Positions 15,904-25,423 are shown, counted from the first letter of the stretch. The stretch is 64,000 bases of DNA from Methylacidiphilum infernorum V4 (GCF_000019665.1 NC_010794.1:930001-994000); one strand, 5' to 3'. The notes: generated by a model not told the origin, from the sequence alone. Translations and numbers: made by a program.

Positions 15904-16782
15904 ATGAAAAAAATCACCGTTCTTACTTTAGCATTGTCTATAATGTCATGGGGTAGTGTTTTTGCCCAACAAAATAATCCCTATTCTCCCTCGGACAAAC
16001 AGGTTGTTTCCCAAGGTAAAGAGCTTTATTTCAAGATGGGTTGCAACGGTTGTCATGGAGCCGGAGGAGGAGGGGGAATGTGTCCTTCTTTTATTGATGA
16101 TGTCTGGGTATTTGGAAGTGATGATCAGACCCTTTTTAAACTCATAAAAGGGCAAATACCCCAGCAGACCATGCCTCGGATGTTTGGAGGGGTGCTGACC
16201 GACGACGAAATATGGAAATTGATCACTTTTGTGAGATATTGTAAAGTTGCAGCCGCCGGGCAAGGAGGGACGGCTGCAGGGCAAATCAGTATTGACAAAA
16301 AAAGCTGTGCAATCGTTGAAGCCGACCCGCATTGGTTAAAAGCTGTTTTACCCCGGCTGAGCGGTTATCAAGCCCAGTATGTTTTGGTTTTCGACGGGTC
16401 TGCAAAAAATTTCTCCTCTGCTGAAGACGCCAAGCTTTCGGGGTTAACCATTGCCGTGTTGGACAACAGTGCCGGCAAGGAAATTGCCCTTTCCGTGCAT
16501 GCCAAACCCAAAGTCTATCCTGATCATGAAAGGGAATTGGGAAAGCCCCTGGAAGATCTTTTAGCCGGTAAAGTAGAAGCGGCGATTTTATGGAGTCCTC
16601 TTGCCGCTTTTTATGCCATGGAGTTGGATTCATCCCGAAAGCTAAAAATGCTTCCTTTTACCAAGTCTTATTCCGTTCCTAAGGGATTTGAAGGCCAAGA
16701 GCAGAGTTCCATGGTCTACGTGACGAAATGTGCAGATGCTTTGCTCAATGTGCTTAAAGTCTATAATGTAGCTCCTAAATAA
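15904..16782 (+). CDS. xoxGJ: XoxGJ, c-type cytochrome fused to a J-like domain
   Basis: The electron acceptor of XoxF. After a signal peptide (about residues 1-21, ending VFA) comes a cytochrome c domain with heme motif CNGCH at 47-51 and likely axial Met in QQTMPRM (90 or 93), to about residue 115. A glycine-rich linker leads to a second domain, 130-292, that resembles the C-terminal half of XoxJ (GKPLEDLLAGKVEAAILWSPLAAFYA). In most methylotrophs G and J are separate; the fused cytochrome cGJ is known from Methylacidiphilum. Here a full XoxJ is also present just upstream. Confidence 0.92.
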   Translation: MKKITVLTLALSIMSWGSVFAQQNNPYSPSDKQVVSQGKELYFKMGCNGCHGAGGGGGMCPSFIDDVWVFGSDDQTLFKLIKGQIPQQTMPRMFGGVLTDDEIWKLITFVRYCKVAAAGQGGTAAGQISIDKKSCAIVEADPHWLKAVLPRLSGYQAQYVLVFDGSAKNFSSAEDAKLSGLTIAVLDNSAGKEIALSVHAKPKVYPDHERELGKPLEDLLAGKVEAAILWSPLAAFYAMELDSSRKLKMLPFTKSYSVPKGFEGQEQSSMVYVTKCADALLNVLKVYNVAPK

Positions 16783-16897
16783 GTCTATGTGGAATTGTTG
16801 TTAGGATGAGCTCCGTTCTTTGCCTCTCTCTAAAGGGTATCCTTTCGGAATCATTCAATAAAGTTGCGCCCTCTTCGCCATTGGATATTTTTTGGAT

Positions 16898-17269
16898 ATG
16901 ACAGAAAATAGTCTTGTAGAAGAGAAGTGTGTAGCTTGCCGAGGAGATGCCCCCAGGGTCAGCCCCCAAGAAAAGGAAGAACTCATCAAGCAGATCCCCC
17001 AGTGGCGAATTGTCGAAAAAGAGGGAGTGGAGATGCTCGAAAGAAAGTACGATTTTCCTGATTTTGCTTCGGCTTTGATCTTTACCGATAAAGTGGGAAG
17101 GCTGGCGGAACAGGAAAAACATCATCCTTCCCTTTTAGTGGAATGGGGTAAAGTAACGGTTTGGTGGTGGACGCATAAAATTAAGGGACTTCATCGTAAT
17201 GATTTTATAATGGCAGCAAAAACAGACAGTTTATATACCCCCATTTTAAAAGATTACGTTGAGTCTTAA
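16898..17269 (+). CDS. phhB: Pterin-4a-carbinolamine dehydratase
   Basis: Dehydrates 4a-hydroxytetrahydropterin, the cofactor product of aromatic amino-acid hydroxylases. The family signature is present: WRIVEKEGVEMLERKYDFPDF, then AEQEKHHPSLLVEWGKVTVWWWTH with the catalytic histidines, then GLHRNDFIMA. The N-terminal CVACRG segment is common in bacterial members. ATG 16898 is preferred to an upstream TTG at 16892. A strong terminator follows. No phenylalanine hydroxylase is in the window, so its partner is unknown. Confidence 0.9.
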   Translation: MTENSLVEEKCVACRGDAPRVSPQEKEELIKQIPQWRIVEKEGVEMLERKYDFPDFASALIFTDKVGRLAEQEKHHPSLLVEWGKVTVWWWTHKIKGLHRNDFIMAAKTDSLYTPILKDYVES

Positions 17270-17303
17270 GATCCTTGGATCTTGAAACTCGGTACTATCC
17301 CAT

Positions 17304-17341
17304 AAAAAAAGGGAAGGAAATTTTTTCCTTCCCTTTTTTTT
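17304..17341. terminator. Bidirectional intrinsic terminator
   Basis: AAAGGGAAGGAAA pairs with TTTCCTTCCCTTT, with an A-run on the left and a T-run on the right, between two convergent genes. Both strands therefore read as stem plus T-run. It should stop the phhB transcript and the minus-strand dehydrogenase transcript. Confidence 0.85.
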
Positions 17342-17358
17342 TAGAAAGGAACGGTTAT

Positions 17359-18255
17359 TTAGTCTTTATCCAACCCGTGACGGTCGGGGAAAGTTAATTC
17401 GGAAATTGCGGACTTATCTAGCTGACCAAACCCTTTTTTGACGAGTCTTTGGTATTGATTGTAGGTCGCTTGAGCAAGAGGAAGATTGAGTCCCGTTGCT
17501 TTTGCCAAATTCAGAGCTATGCCGCTATCTTTTAGGGCATGTTCAGCAGAGAAAAAGCAACTATGTTCTCTGTTTTGCATATCTTCTCCATCGGTATGGA
17601 GTACCCTTGAATCGGCTCCTGTCTGGGAAAAAACCTCCCTTATCATGTTTAAGTCCAAGTTCAAAGCTTTTGCAAGTCCAAGTCCCTCGGCTAGGGCCGC
17701 GGTGTTGATATTCATCACCATATTGACTAGAGCTTTTACCTTTGCCGCCGAACCCAGTTCCCCGCAATATCTTCTGGATGAGGACATGTCTTTGAGAATG
17801 GGTTCAACTTCATCAACGACCTGTTTTTTGCCTCCAAGCATAAAATAAAGGGTGCCGTTTCTGGCCTGGGGAATACTGGAGGCCATGCAAGCTTCTATGG
17901 CTTCGGCTCCGACTTCTTCACAGAGTTTGCCCACTTCAATATGGGTTTGAGGTGAAATCGTGGCGGTATTGATAAATATTTTACCCTTCGCATTGATCAA
18001 AAGGCTGTCCCCATTTTTTGCAAATATTTTATGCATGGCAGCATCATCGGAAACCACGGTGAAAATCACATCGGAGAGCTCGGTTACCCTTGCCAGTTTA
18101 TTCGTGGCTTCAGCTCCTATTTCTTTGGCTAACTCCTGAGCTGCTTTTTCATTAATGTCATAGACAACGGTCACCGGATATTTTAAATCATGAAGACGGC
18201 GCGCCATGTTTGCACCCATTCTTCCTACGCCTACAAATCCGATTCTTTTGCTCAT
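17359..18255 (-). CDS. NAD(P)-binding beta-hydroxyacid dehydrogenase
   Basis: A member of the 3-hydroxyisobutyrate/tartronate semialdehyde/glyoxylate reductase family. It shows the dinucleotide motif GFVGVGRMGANMARRL at the N-terminus, substrate-binding FINTATISPQTHIEV, then GSAAKVKALVNMVMNINTAALAEGL with the catalytic lysine, and ALKDSGIALNLAKATGLNLP near the end. At 298 residues it has normal length. A glyoxylate or succinic-semialdehyde reductase role would suit a C1 organism, but the substrate cannot be read from sequence. It has no partner on its strand and ends at the shared terminator. Confidence 0.85.
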   Translation of the reverse strand: MSKRIGFVGVGRMGANMARRLHDLKYPVTVVYDINEKAAQELAKEIGAEATNKLARVTELSDVIFTVVSDDAAMHKIFAKNGDSLLINAKGKIFINTATISPQTHIEVGKLCEEVGAEAIEACMASSIPQARNGTLYFMLGGKKQVVDEVEPILKDMSSSRRYCGELGSAAKVKALVNMVMNINTAALAEGLGLAKALNLDLNMIREVFSQTGADSRVLHTDGEDMQNREHSCFFSAEHALKDSGIALNLAKATGLNLPLAQATYNQYQRLVKKGFGQLDKSAISELTFPDRHGLDKD

Positions 18256-18619
18256 ATCTTTGCTCCTTTTTTTATTCCTATTTAAAGATAATTATTATCT
18301 ATTCTTACCAAGAATCTCTCTTTTTCTTAGTAAAAAGAATTTTTTAGTTTGAAGTCAAGAGGATTTCTCAAGGGTATCTTTGAGCGTAAAGCTCTTGCTT
18401 TGCTGTTTTAAGTTGCCGGAACTTGGTATTAAACGGGTTGAAAAAACAACAAAAGGGCGACTTTAGCTTTGGGCCCTTGTTCCAGGCAGCTGGTTTTAAA
18501 CCGTTTGAGCCCCCCTTAAGCCGCGTGGAGAACAGGGGGAAGAAAGAAAAGCACTGTTGTTCCTTTTATCTTAGTGAGCAGGGAGGCAAGACGATTACCC
18601 AATAGAGAAACGGTAAAGA
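18256..18619. other. Intergenic stretch, no gene recognised
   Basis: It lies between the beta-hydroxyacid dehydrogenase start and the lpdA stop (both minus strand). It should hold the promoter of the dehydrogenase and the terminator of the E2-lpdA unit. A 60-codon open frame at 18423-18605 has no protein-like features and is not called. A GGGC...GCCC inverted repeat near 18455-18478 is weak. Confidence 0.4.
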
Positions 18620-20005
18620 TTATAAATGAAGTCCGATTCCTTCAACTTGGAGGGCTACTTCACCGATCATTTCAGACAGAGTGGGATGAGGATGAATAGC
18701 AAGGTGCAATTCTAGGGCGGTGCTCTCCAAGGTTTTTGCCAGAGAAAACTCTCCGATCAGTTCGCTTGCATCCTGCCCAATAATGTGCGCTCCGAGGATT
18801 TCTCCATCAAGGCTACTGACGATCAACTTTACGAAACCGTCAATCTCTCCTGACGCCACGGCTTTCCCATTGGCATTGTAAGGGTATTTGGCGCTCTTAT
18901 AAGGAATGTTTTCTTTTTTAGCTTCTTCTTCTGTTATTCCCACCATAGCGACTTGAGGTTGGCAATAAACACAGCTGGGTACAAAATGGGGTCTTGTGGA
19001 TTTTTTCCCCAGGAACATGCATTCAACCGCTTCCCATCCTTCCCTAAAAGCAGCATGAGCAAGTAGGGGTGGACCAATGACGTCTCCTGCTGCGTAGACT
19101 CCTTCTATAGAGGTTTGGTATCGATTATCTACAGCAATGAAACCATTTATAGTTTTAAGATCTAATCCGGCCTCCAGTATTTCATTGGGTTGTGCTGCCA
19201 CGCCAATGGCTATAAGCATGGCATCGGATTCTATCGAGTCGTTTACAGCTCCCTTGAGTCGGACATGGAGTTTATCCTTGATAACCCAGCATTTTTCCAC
19301 CGAGGTGGAGTTCAACAGGGTAATTCCTTTCTTGGTTAAGCTTTTATGCAAGGCCATGGAAATTTCGCTATCCGTTCCGGGAAGAATGGTGGGAGTCATT
19401 TCGACCACAACGACATCCGATCCCATGCATTTATAGAAGTAAGCAAATTCAATGCCTATAGCTCCCCCACCAACGATAATAATTTTTTTGGGTAACCTTG
19501 TAGATTCCAGGGCCTCCCTGCTGGTCAATATCATCTTGCCATCAACCTTGATTGAAGGGATGGTTTTAGGTCTACAACCCGTGCAGATAAGGATATAAGG
19601 GGATCCTAATTCCTCTGTTTTTTCGTCCGGGTAAAAGACCTTTATTTGTTTGTTCTTGCCGATCTTGGCCCTGGCCTTAATCCACCTCACTCCCCTGGAT
19701 TTCAAGAGATATTCTACTCCCGCCGACATTCGATTTGCCGACTGCCGACTTCGAGCAATCACTTTAGCATAATCGAATTTTAACCCTGAAATTTCTATTC
19801 CAAAAAAGTCCGCTTTTCGGCATGTTTCTAGAAGCTCCGCTGTCTTCAGCAGGGCTTTAGTCGGAATACATCCCCAGTTAGAACATACGCCTCCTAGTTT
19901 GTTTTCCTCGATGAGAGCTACTTTTTTCCCCAATTGGGCGGCCCGTAAAGCGGCGACATACCCGGCGGGGCCTCCGCCGATAACAATGAGATCCAAATCA
20001 TTCAT
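18620..20005 (-). CDS. lpdA: Dihydrolipoyl dehydrogenase (E3)
   Basis: Re-oxidises the dihydrolipoyl arm of the pyruvate dehydrogenase complex with NAD. It has the FAD motif VIGGGPAGYVAALRAAQLG at the N-terminus, the redox disulfide GGVCSNWGCIPTK (Cys41, Cys46), the NAD motif IIVGGGAIGIEFAYFY, FAD motif VYAAGDVIG, and the C-terminal HAIHPHPTLSE-like stretch (LHLAIHPHPTLSEMIGE) with the catalytic His-Glu pair. At 461 residues it has normal length. It starts 11 bases after the E2 stop, so it shares the E2 transcript. Confidence 0.96.
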   Translation of the reverse strand: MNDLDLIVIGGGPAGYVAALRAAQLGKKVALIEENKLGGVCSNWGCIPTKALLKTAELLETCRKADFFGIEISGLKFDYAKVIARSRQSANRMSAGVEYLLKSRGVRWIKARAKIGKNKQIKVFYPDEKTEELGSPYILICTGCRPKTIPSIKVDGKMILTSREALESTRLPKKIIIVGGGAIGIEFAYFYKCMGSDVVVVEMTPTILPGTDSEISMALHKSLTKKGITLLNSTSVEKCWVIKDKLHVRLKGAVNDSIESDAMLIAIGVAAQPNEILEAGLDLKTINGFIAVDNRYQTSIEGVYAAGDVIGPPLLAHAAFREGWEAVECMFLGKKSTRPHFVPSCVYCQPQVAMVGITEEEAKKENIPYKSAKYPYNANGKAVASGEIDGFVKLIVSSLDGEILGAHIIGQDASELIGEFSLAKTLESTALELHLAIHPHPTLSEMIGEVALQVEGIGLHL

Positions 20006-20016
20006 AAGGTTGGTTT

Positions 20017-21258
20017 TTATACGAGCATGGAAAGGGGATTCTCCATGATCTGTTTAAATTCTTTTAAAAACTTCGCCCCTGTTGCACCGTCAATCACTCT
20101 ATGGTCACAAGAAGCGTTGACTTTCATCACTTCTCCGATGACGATGTTGTTTTGACCATCGACGAGGGGTTTTTTCATGATGGATCCTATAGCCAGTATC
20201 ATGTCTTGGGGGGGATCAATAATGGCATAAAAACTTTCTATCCCAAACATTCCTAAATTGGAAACGGTAATTGTTCCTCCGGAATACTCTTCAGGGGATA
20301 ACTTTCTTTCCTGAGCCTTTTGGATAAGCTCCTTGGCTTCCTTCGATAAAACCATCAAGGATTTATTTTGAGCATCTTTTATGACGGGAGTAATAAGGCC
20401 ATCTTCAATAGCGACCGCAAAAGCAAGGTGAATAGCATCGTGATGTAATATGGAGTCTCCATTCCATGAAGCATTCACCGCGGGGACTCTTTTTATAGCC
20501 TCTATCGTTGCTTTTAAAATGAAATCATTATAGGTAAATTTCCACGGTTGTTCGTGTTGAGAATAGTATTGGTTGAGTTCGTTTCTGAGCTGAGAGAGTG
20601 CAGTAACGACTATTTCGGTTTCAAGATAAAAATGGGGAATGGTGGTTTTGCTTTCTAAGAGCCGCTTGGCAATTTTTTCCCGCATTAAAGACAAGGGGAT
20701 TTTTGTCACTCCTGGAGAAGGACGGGGAGAAATGACACCAGGCTCTTGAACCGGGAGCATTTTTTTCTTTTGTTCTACTTTTTCCAAGACATCCCTTTTC
20801 ACAATGCGTCCTCCCGGACCTGTTCCTTGGACAGCGGAAAGGTCAATTCCTTCTTCGCCGGCAATTTTTCTAGCCAGTGGAGAAGACTTGATTCTTTGCG
20901 GCTTTTCTTCAACCGGGCCTTGTTTAAGCTGTACCGAAGGCTTAGGTAGAGACGGTGTCTCGGACTTTTCCTTGGCTTCCATTACAGGTTCATGGGCAGT
21001 TGAAAGCTGCCCTGTTTCCTCGGATTCGGTTTCAATTAAGGCGATGGGAGTATTTACAGGGGCCCTGCTTCCTTCGGGAAGTAGAATCTGCTTTAAAATA
21101 CCCGATTCGAAAGCCTCGAGATCCATTACCGCCTTATCCGTTTCTACTTCAGCGATCACTTCTCCTTCTTGAATAGGTTCTCCTTCTTTTTTCAACCACC
21201 TGACAATCTGTCCTTCCGTCATTGATGGACTTAACAAAGGCATTGTAATCTGTTTCAT
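20017..21258 (-). CDS. pdhC: Pyruvate dehydrogenase E2 (dihydrolipoamide acetyltransferase)
   Basis: The core of the pyruvate dehydrogenase complex, moving the acetyl group to CoA. It has one lipoyl domain with Lys42 in VETDKAVMDLEAF, a Pro/Glu/Lys linker, a peripheral-subunit-binding domain (SSPLARKIAGEEGIDLSAVQ, about 124-145), and the acyltransferase domain ending with the active site DHRVIDGATGAKFL. Its 413 residues match the single-lipoyl form. It is separated from the E1 genes by the antiparallel TPR gene and so needs its own promoter in 21259-21540. Confidence 0.95.
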   Translation of the reverse strand: MKQITMPLLSPSMTEGQIVRWLKKEGEPIQEGEVIAEVETDKAVMDLEAFESGILKQILLPEGSRAPVNTPIALIETESEETGQLSTAHEPVMEAKEKSETPSLPKPSVQLKQGPVEEKPQRIKSSPLARKIAGEEGIDLSAVQGTGPGGRIVKRDVLEKVEQKKKMLPVQEPGVISPRPSPGVTKIPLSLMREKIAKRLLESKTTIPHFYLETEIVVTALSQLRNELNQYYSQHEQPWKFTYNDFILKATIEAIKRVPAVNASWNGDSILHHDAIHLAFAVAIEDGLITPVIKDAQNKSLMVLSKEAKELIQKAQERKLSPEEYSGGTITVSNLGMFGIESFYAIIDPPQDMILAIGSIMKKPLVDGQNNIVIGEVMKVNASCDHRVIDGATGAKFLKEFKQIMENPLSMLV

Positions 21259-21540
21259 TGAAAGTTGGGTCAGTTTATAAGATTCTTTTCAAAATAGCAT
21301 CATTTATTTTTATTAAAAGATTAAAATAATAATTTAATCTCATAAAAAAGCAACCTATCGATAATAAGTCATTGAATGTTGTATACCCGAATGAAACCAA
21401 GTCAACCGTAAGTTGTTCCATTTTGTTGCAAAGGAAGAGAATTGCGGGAGAAACTTTCGGTTTTAAGAAGAAATGAGCTTGAGGCTTTTTCTTTTTCTAA
21501 AGATATTTTATTACCGACTCGGGTTTGGGTTATAACAAAA

Positions 21541-23268
21541 ATGCCAGATCATAATAAAAAGCTTAAAGCCTTGTGGCTTAAGATCGAATTTTTTTTTCAT
21601 CTTGTTGCTATTCTTTGGGTTGGGATTTTTCTCTTTTTTCCCTTTTGCATAGATAAGGGTCAATGCAGGACAAAAAGCATCCATTCCGGACAACAAAAAA
21701 GGGCAGAGGGAGTATCAACCCCCCAGGACTGGTTTTTAGAAGCTTACGTGTTGACTAGAGAAGGGGATGGTTTTTTTGTTTCAAAAAATTACCCGGAAGC
21801 CGAGAAAAAGTATAAAATTGCTTACAGTCTTCTCGGGAGCATAAAAAGTAATTATCCTGACTGGGAATCGGCCATAGTTCGTTACCGGACTAAATATGTC
21901 AAGGAAAAGCTGGATCATCTCATGCGTTTAAGTGCTCAGAATAACGGTGTAAAAAAAAAGTATCCAGAGGAGGATTCCCTAGAGAACGACACCTTGGCTC
22001 CCCTCATAAGTCCCCAACAATCGGTGGATCTTCAAGAATTGCAAGCTCTCAAAAACAAAATAGCGGAATTGTCCGTTCAACTAGAGGCGCTAAGAAAAGA
22101 AAAAGAGGCTCTATTGCAAACTCTCCCGTACAATCAGCCCAGGTCGAAAATGGAAGCATCAAAAATGGGACCGGCCGAAAACCATCCCTTCCGAGGGATG
22201 ACCACCAAGGAAATCTCCCAACTGCCCGAAGTCAAGGATCAAAACAAAAATAAGCAGAATCTGACTCATCAATTGGAAAAGGCGCTTACCGAAGCAAAGA
22301 AAACAGCACAACTCCTCAGAGAAGAAAATGATCGCCTGAAGAAAGAACTTCAAGAAATTCAAAGTACATTTCAAAATCCCAGGGAACGCACGCCAAAGGC
22401 TGAATACGGACAGCTGGCCATACTGGCTAGGGAAAATGAAGTGCTAAAAAAGACGGTTTCTGAGCTCCTTGACAAACAAAAACGGATTTTACAAGAAAAG
22501 GAGGCTTTGAGTCAACAATTGACAAAAGCCAACGACTTGTTGGCTTTTGTTGGAGAGAAAGAACAGCCAGGGCTTGATAATACGGCTCAAAAGGCTTCTC
22601 CTTTAACCCAACATAGAGAGCACCATTCGTTTTCTTTTCAGCATGAGAAATCTTCCCCAAGCCAGCTCACAACGGCCGTGCGAAAAGGATCTATTCTTGA
22701 TGAAATGCACGAACTCTTTGATCGGGGAGCCAGACTTTACAGCGAAAGAAGGTACGACGAGGCTTACGAGATTTACAAGAAGGTCTTGGAGCTTGATCCA
22801 TCGAATGGAATAGGTTGGCTTAATTTAGGTCTTGTAGCGATGGCAAAAGAAAGAAATTCTGAAGCTTCTATTTATTTAAAAAAAGCTGTTGAATATCTTC
22901 CCAGGGATCCCATGCCTTATGCTCTTTTAGGTCAGCTCTATTTTCAGAGCGGGGCCTATACAGCGGCAACGGATGTTGTAGAAAAAGCCGTTAAATTAGA
23001 TCCTCAAAATGCCAAGTTAAGAAAGGAATTGGGAGAAATATATAAGGCAAGAGGATTAGAGATACTTGCTGCAAGAGAGTTAAAAAAAGCTATAGAATTA
23101 AATCCTTATGATGGAATGGCTCATTTTGATCTAGCCCTGGTTTACATTTCTTGTAAACCTCCCCTGTTAGCCCAGGCTAAACAGCATTATAAAAATGCCC
23201 TTTCTTTAGGTATTCCTAAAGATGAACGCCTCGAGCAAAAAATGGGTTATTCCTCTTCTCAAAGATGA
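21541..23268 (+). CDS. TPR-repeat protein with central coiled coil
   Basis: An anchored protein of about 575 residues. After a short basic N-terminus comes one membrane segment (FFFHLVAILWVGIFLFFPF), then a pre-TPR helical region, a long Glu/Lys-rich coiled coil, and at least three tetratricopeptide repeats near the C-terminus (RRYDEAYEIYKKVLELDPSN, SEASIYLKKAVEYLPRDPMP, YTAATDVVEKAVKLDPQNAK). These build a scaffold for protein binding, probably in the periplasm. The frame is also open to a TTG at 21442 with a good AAGGAAGAG site, so the N-terminus may be 33 residues longer. It lies antiparallel between the E1 and E2 genes. Function unknown. Confidence 0.8.
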   Translation: MPDHNKKLKALWLKIEFFFHLVAILWVGIFLFFPFCIDKGQCRTKSIHSGQQKRAEGVSTPQDWFLEAYVLTREGDGFFVSKNYPEAEKKYKIAYSLLGSIKSNYPDWESAIVRYRTKYVKEKLDHLMRLSAQNNGVKKKYPEEDSLENDTLAPLISPQQSVDLQELQALKNKIAELSVQLEALRKEKEALLQTLPYNQPRSKMEASKMGPAENHPFRGMTTKEISQLPEVKDQNKNKQNLTHQLEKALTEAKKTAQLLREENDRLKKELQEIQSTFQNPRERTPKAEYGQLAILARENEVLKKTVSELLDKQKRILQEKEALSQQLTKANDLLAFVGEKEQPGLDNTAQKASPLTQHREHHSFSFQHEKSSPSQLTTAVRKGSILDEMHELFDRGARLYSERRYDEAYEIYKKVLELDPSNGIGWLNLGLVAMAKERNSEASIYLKKAVEYLPRDPMPYALLGQLYFQSGAYTAATDVVEKAVKLDPQNAKLRKELGEIYKARGLEILAARELKKAIELNPYDGMAHFDLALVYISCKPPLLAQAKQHYKNALSLGIPKDERLEQKMGYSSSQR

Positions 23269-23297
23269 TTTTGAATTGCTTGCTAATTCCTTCCCTT

Positions 23298-24275
23298 TTA
23301 GCGCAAGACTTCTTTTACGGCTTTAACAACCCGGGTGGGATTCGGAAGAACCTCTTGTTCAAGTTTCCCATTATAGGGATTGGGAAGATCTAAATTCGAT
23401 ACTCTATAAATCGGGGCATCAAGCTCGTCAAAGAGCAGCCTTTGGACGTCATAAGCTATTTGAGCCCCCCATCCGGCAAATGGTTTTCCCTCTTCAACGA
23501 TGACAAGCCTGTTCGTCTTTTTTAATGAAGAAGCCAAAAGATCGAAATCATAGGGTTTTATTGTCCGTAGATCAACGAGTTCCACAGAAATGTTCTCCTT
23601 GGAAAGTTCTTCAATGGCTTTGAGCGCAACATGGGTTGAAAATCCACTTGTAACAATGGTAACATCGTTACCCTCCGTGACTAACCGAGCTTTCCCAATG
23701 GGGAGAAGAAAATCTTTTTCTTCGGGGACTTCCCCTTGGATTCCATAGAGTCTTTCCCCTTCAAAGAAACAAACCGGGTTATTGGATCGGATTGCGCTCT
23801 TTAACAATCCTTTTGCATCCGCCGGGAAGGCGGGGTTGATAACCGTAAAAGTGGGAACATGAGCGAGCCAGCTTTCCAAAGAATGAGAGTGGGTGGCTCC
23901 AATTTGAGTTCCACCACCCGAAGGCCCTCGAAATACAATGGGCAAAGAAAATTGTCCGCCGGACATGAACCTAATGGAACCTGCATTGTTTACAATTTGA
24001 TCAAAAGCAACCAATGCGAAGCTCCAATTCATGAATTCAACAATAGGCCTCAGGCCATACATTGCCGCTCCTACGGCGAGTCCTACAAATCCCGCCTCTG
24101 ATATGGGGGTATCAATTACCCGCTCGGCTCCGAATTTTTTTAAAAGCCCCTGGGAAACTTTAAAGGCTCCTTCGTATTCTCCTACTTCTTCTCCAATGAG
24201 AAATACCGAGTTATCCCTTTCAAGTTCCTCAGCCAATGCTTCGTTAAGAGCTTGTCTATAAGTAAGGGTAGCCAT
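23298..24275 (-). CDS. pdhB: Pyruvate dehydrogenase E1 beta subunit
   Basis: Forms the thiamine-diphosphate decarboxylase with E1 alpha. It starts LTYRQALNEALAEELERDNSVFLIGEEVGEYEGAFKVSQGL, with the conserved Glu-Glu pair near the cofactor. It continues with PISEAGFVGLAVGAAMYGLRP and RGPSGGGTQIGATHSHS, and the transketolase C-terminal domain ends in KPYDFDLLASSLKKTNRLVIVEEG. At 325 residues it is normal. It lies 71 bases after pdhA on the same strand. Confidence 0.95.
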   Translation of the reverse strand: MATLTYRQALNEALAEELERDNSVFLIGEEVGEYEGAFKVSQGLLKKFGAERVIDTPISEAGFVGLAVGAAMYGLRPIVEFMNWSFALVAFDQIVNNAGSIRFMSGGQFSLPIVFRGPSGGGTQIGATHSHSLESWLAHVPTFTVINPAFPADAKGLLKSAIRSNNPVCFFEGERLYGIQGEVPEEKDFLLPIGKARLVTEGNDVTIVTSGFSTHVALKAIEELSKENISVELVDLRTIKPYDFDLLASSLKKTNRLVIVEEGKPFAGWGAQIAYDVQRLLFDELDAPIYRVSNLDLPNPYNGKLEQEVLPNPTRVVKAVKEVLR

Positions 24276-24346
24276 TTTTCACCTTCGTTTTTCGAGTTTT
24301 GTCTTACAAGGAATCAAGCTTTAAACTGAATGAGACACCCCCTGGG

Positions 24347-25423
24347 CTAATTATAAAACCCATAAAAAGGTCTTTCTATAGGTTCAATCTGATCTTCTTT
24401 TGCAAAACAAGCTTCCCTGGCAAGAGAAAGATCGGGTTCGGGACTAGACTCTGCAAATTGGACGGCTTCTTGAATGATTTTCTTTACTTCTTTATCTATG
24501 CGGGCTATGAGATCAGGATTCAGAATGCCGAGTTGCTGAAGCTTTTGGCTGTAAAGAAGTAGAGGATCTCTTCTTTTGGCTTCTGCAATTTCCTCTTTTG
24601 TCCGATAAGTATCAGGATCTGACATCGAATGCCCTCTGAATCGGTAAGTTCTCGCTTCAATTAAAACGGGACAATTTTCATTTCGGGCAAGGTTGACCGC
24701 TTCAAGGACCTTGCTTCTGACTTCTTCTAAATCCATTCCATCGGTAACCATTCCTGCCATATCATAAGCAGCGGATTTCTTTACCAGGGGCAGGCCCGCA
24801 GTTGACCTATGAATTTCCGTACCCATGGCATATTCATTATTTTCAATGACGTATACTACGGGAAGTTTCCATAGGGAAACAAGATTCAAAGATTCATGAA
24901 ACACCCCTTGATTGACCGCTCCATCTCCAAGAAGACAAAGGGTTACATTTTTTTCTTTTCGATACTTTTGAGCGAAGGCTATGCCTGCGGCTAGAGGGCA
25001 TTGGGCAGCAACGATCGCATGTCCACCGAAAAACCTTTTTTCTTTGTCAAAAAGATGCATGGAACCACCCAATCCCTTGGACGTTCCCGTAGCTTTTCCA
25101 TAAAGTTCCGCCATGCATTTTTTGGGGGACAGCCCTCGCGCTAAGGCTATGCCGTGATCCCTATAGGCTGTAATCACCACGTCCTCAGGTTTTAACGAAG
25201 AACAGATCCCTACCGCTAAAGCTTCTTGACCAATATAAAGATGACAGAATCCTTTGATTTTCGCTTGCATAAAAGATTGGGCGGATTTCTCTTCAAAGCG
25301 CCTAATCAAGACCATTTTCTTATAAAGCTCCAGCCTTGTTTCAGAAGATAATTCAAGCTGTCCGCTTTCAGAGATTTCTTCATCAAGTAATGCCGTCGAT
25401 AGGGATCTGTTTGCTTCTACCAT
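24347..25423 (-). CDS. pdhA: Pyruvate dehydrogenase E1 alpha subunit
   Basis: Binds thiamine diphosphate and decarboxylates pyruvate. The TPP motif is LLGDGAVNQGVFHESLNLVSLWKLPVVYVIENNEYAMGTE; other hallmarks are YRDHGIALARGLSP, GKATGTSKGLGGSMHLFDKE and YRFRGHSMSDPDTYRTKEE with the phosphorylation-loop residues. A 30-residue N-terminal extension rich in Glu and Ser precedes the conserved start. It is divergent from the aminotransferase at 25543, the gap of 119 bases being the likely promoter for the E1 genes. Confidence 0.95.
   Translation of the reverse strand: MVEANRSLSTALLDEEISESGQLELSSETRLELYKKMVLIRRFEEKSAQSFMQAKIKGFCHLYIGQEALAVGICSSLKPEDVVITAYRDHGIALARGLSPKKCMAELYGKATGTSKGLGGSMHLFDKEKRFFGGHAIVAAQCPLAAGIAFAQKYRKEKNVTLCLLGDGAVNQGVFHESLNLVSLWKLPVVYVIENNEYAMGTEIHRSTAGLPLVKKSAAYDMAGMVTDGMDLEEVRSKVLEAVNLARNENCPVLIEARTYRFRGHSMSDPDTYRTKEEIAEAKRRDPLLLYSQKLQQLGILNPDLIARIDKEVKKIIQEAVQFAESSPEPDLSLAREACFAKEDQIEPIERPFYGFYN

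Noticed and set aside
18423-18605. 60-codon frame in the lpdA intergenic gap
   Set aside because: No homology-like pattern, no ribosome binding site, and biased composition; more likely chance.
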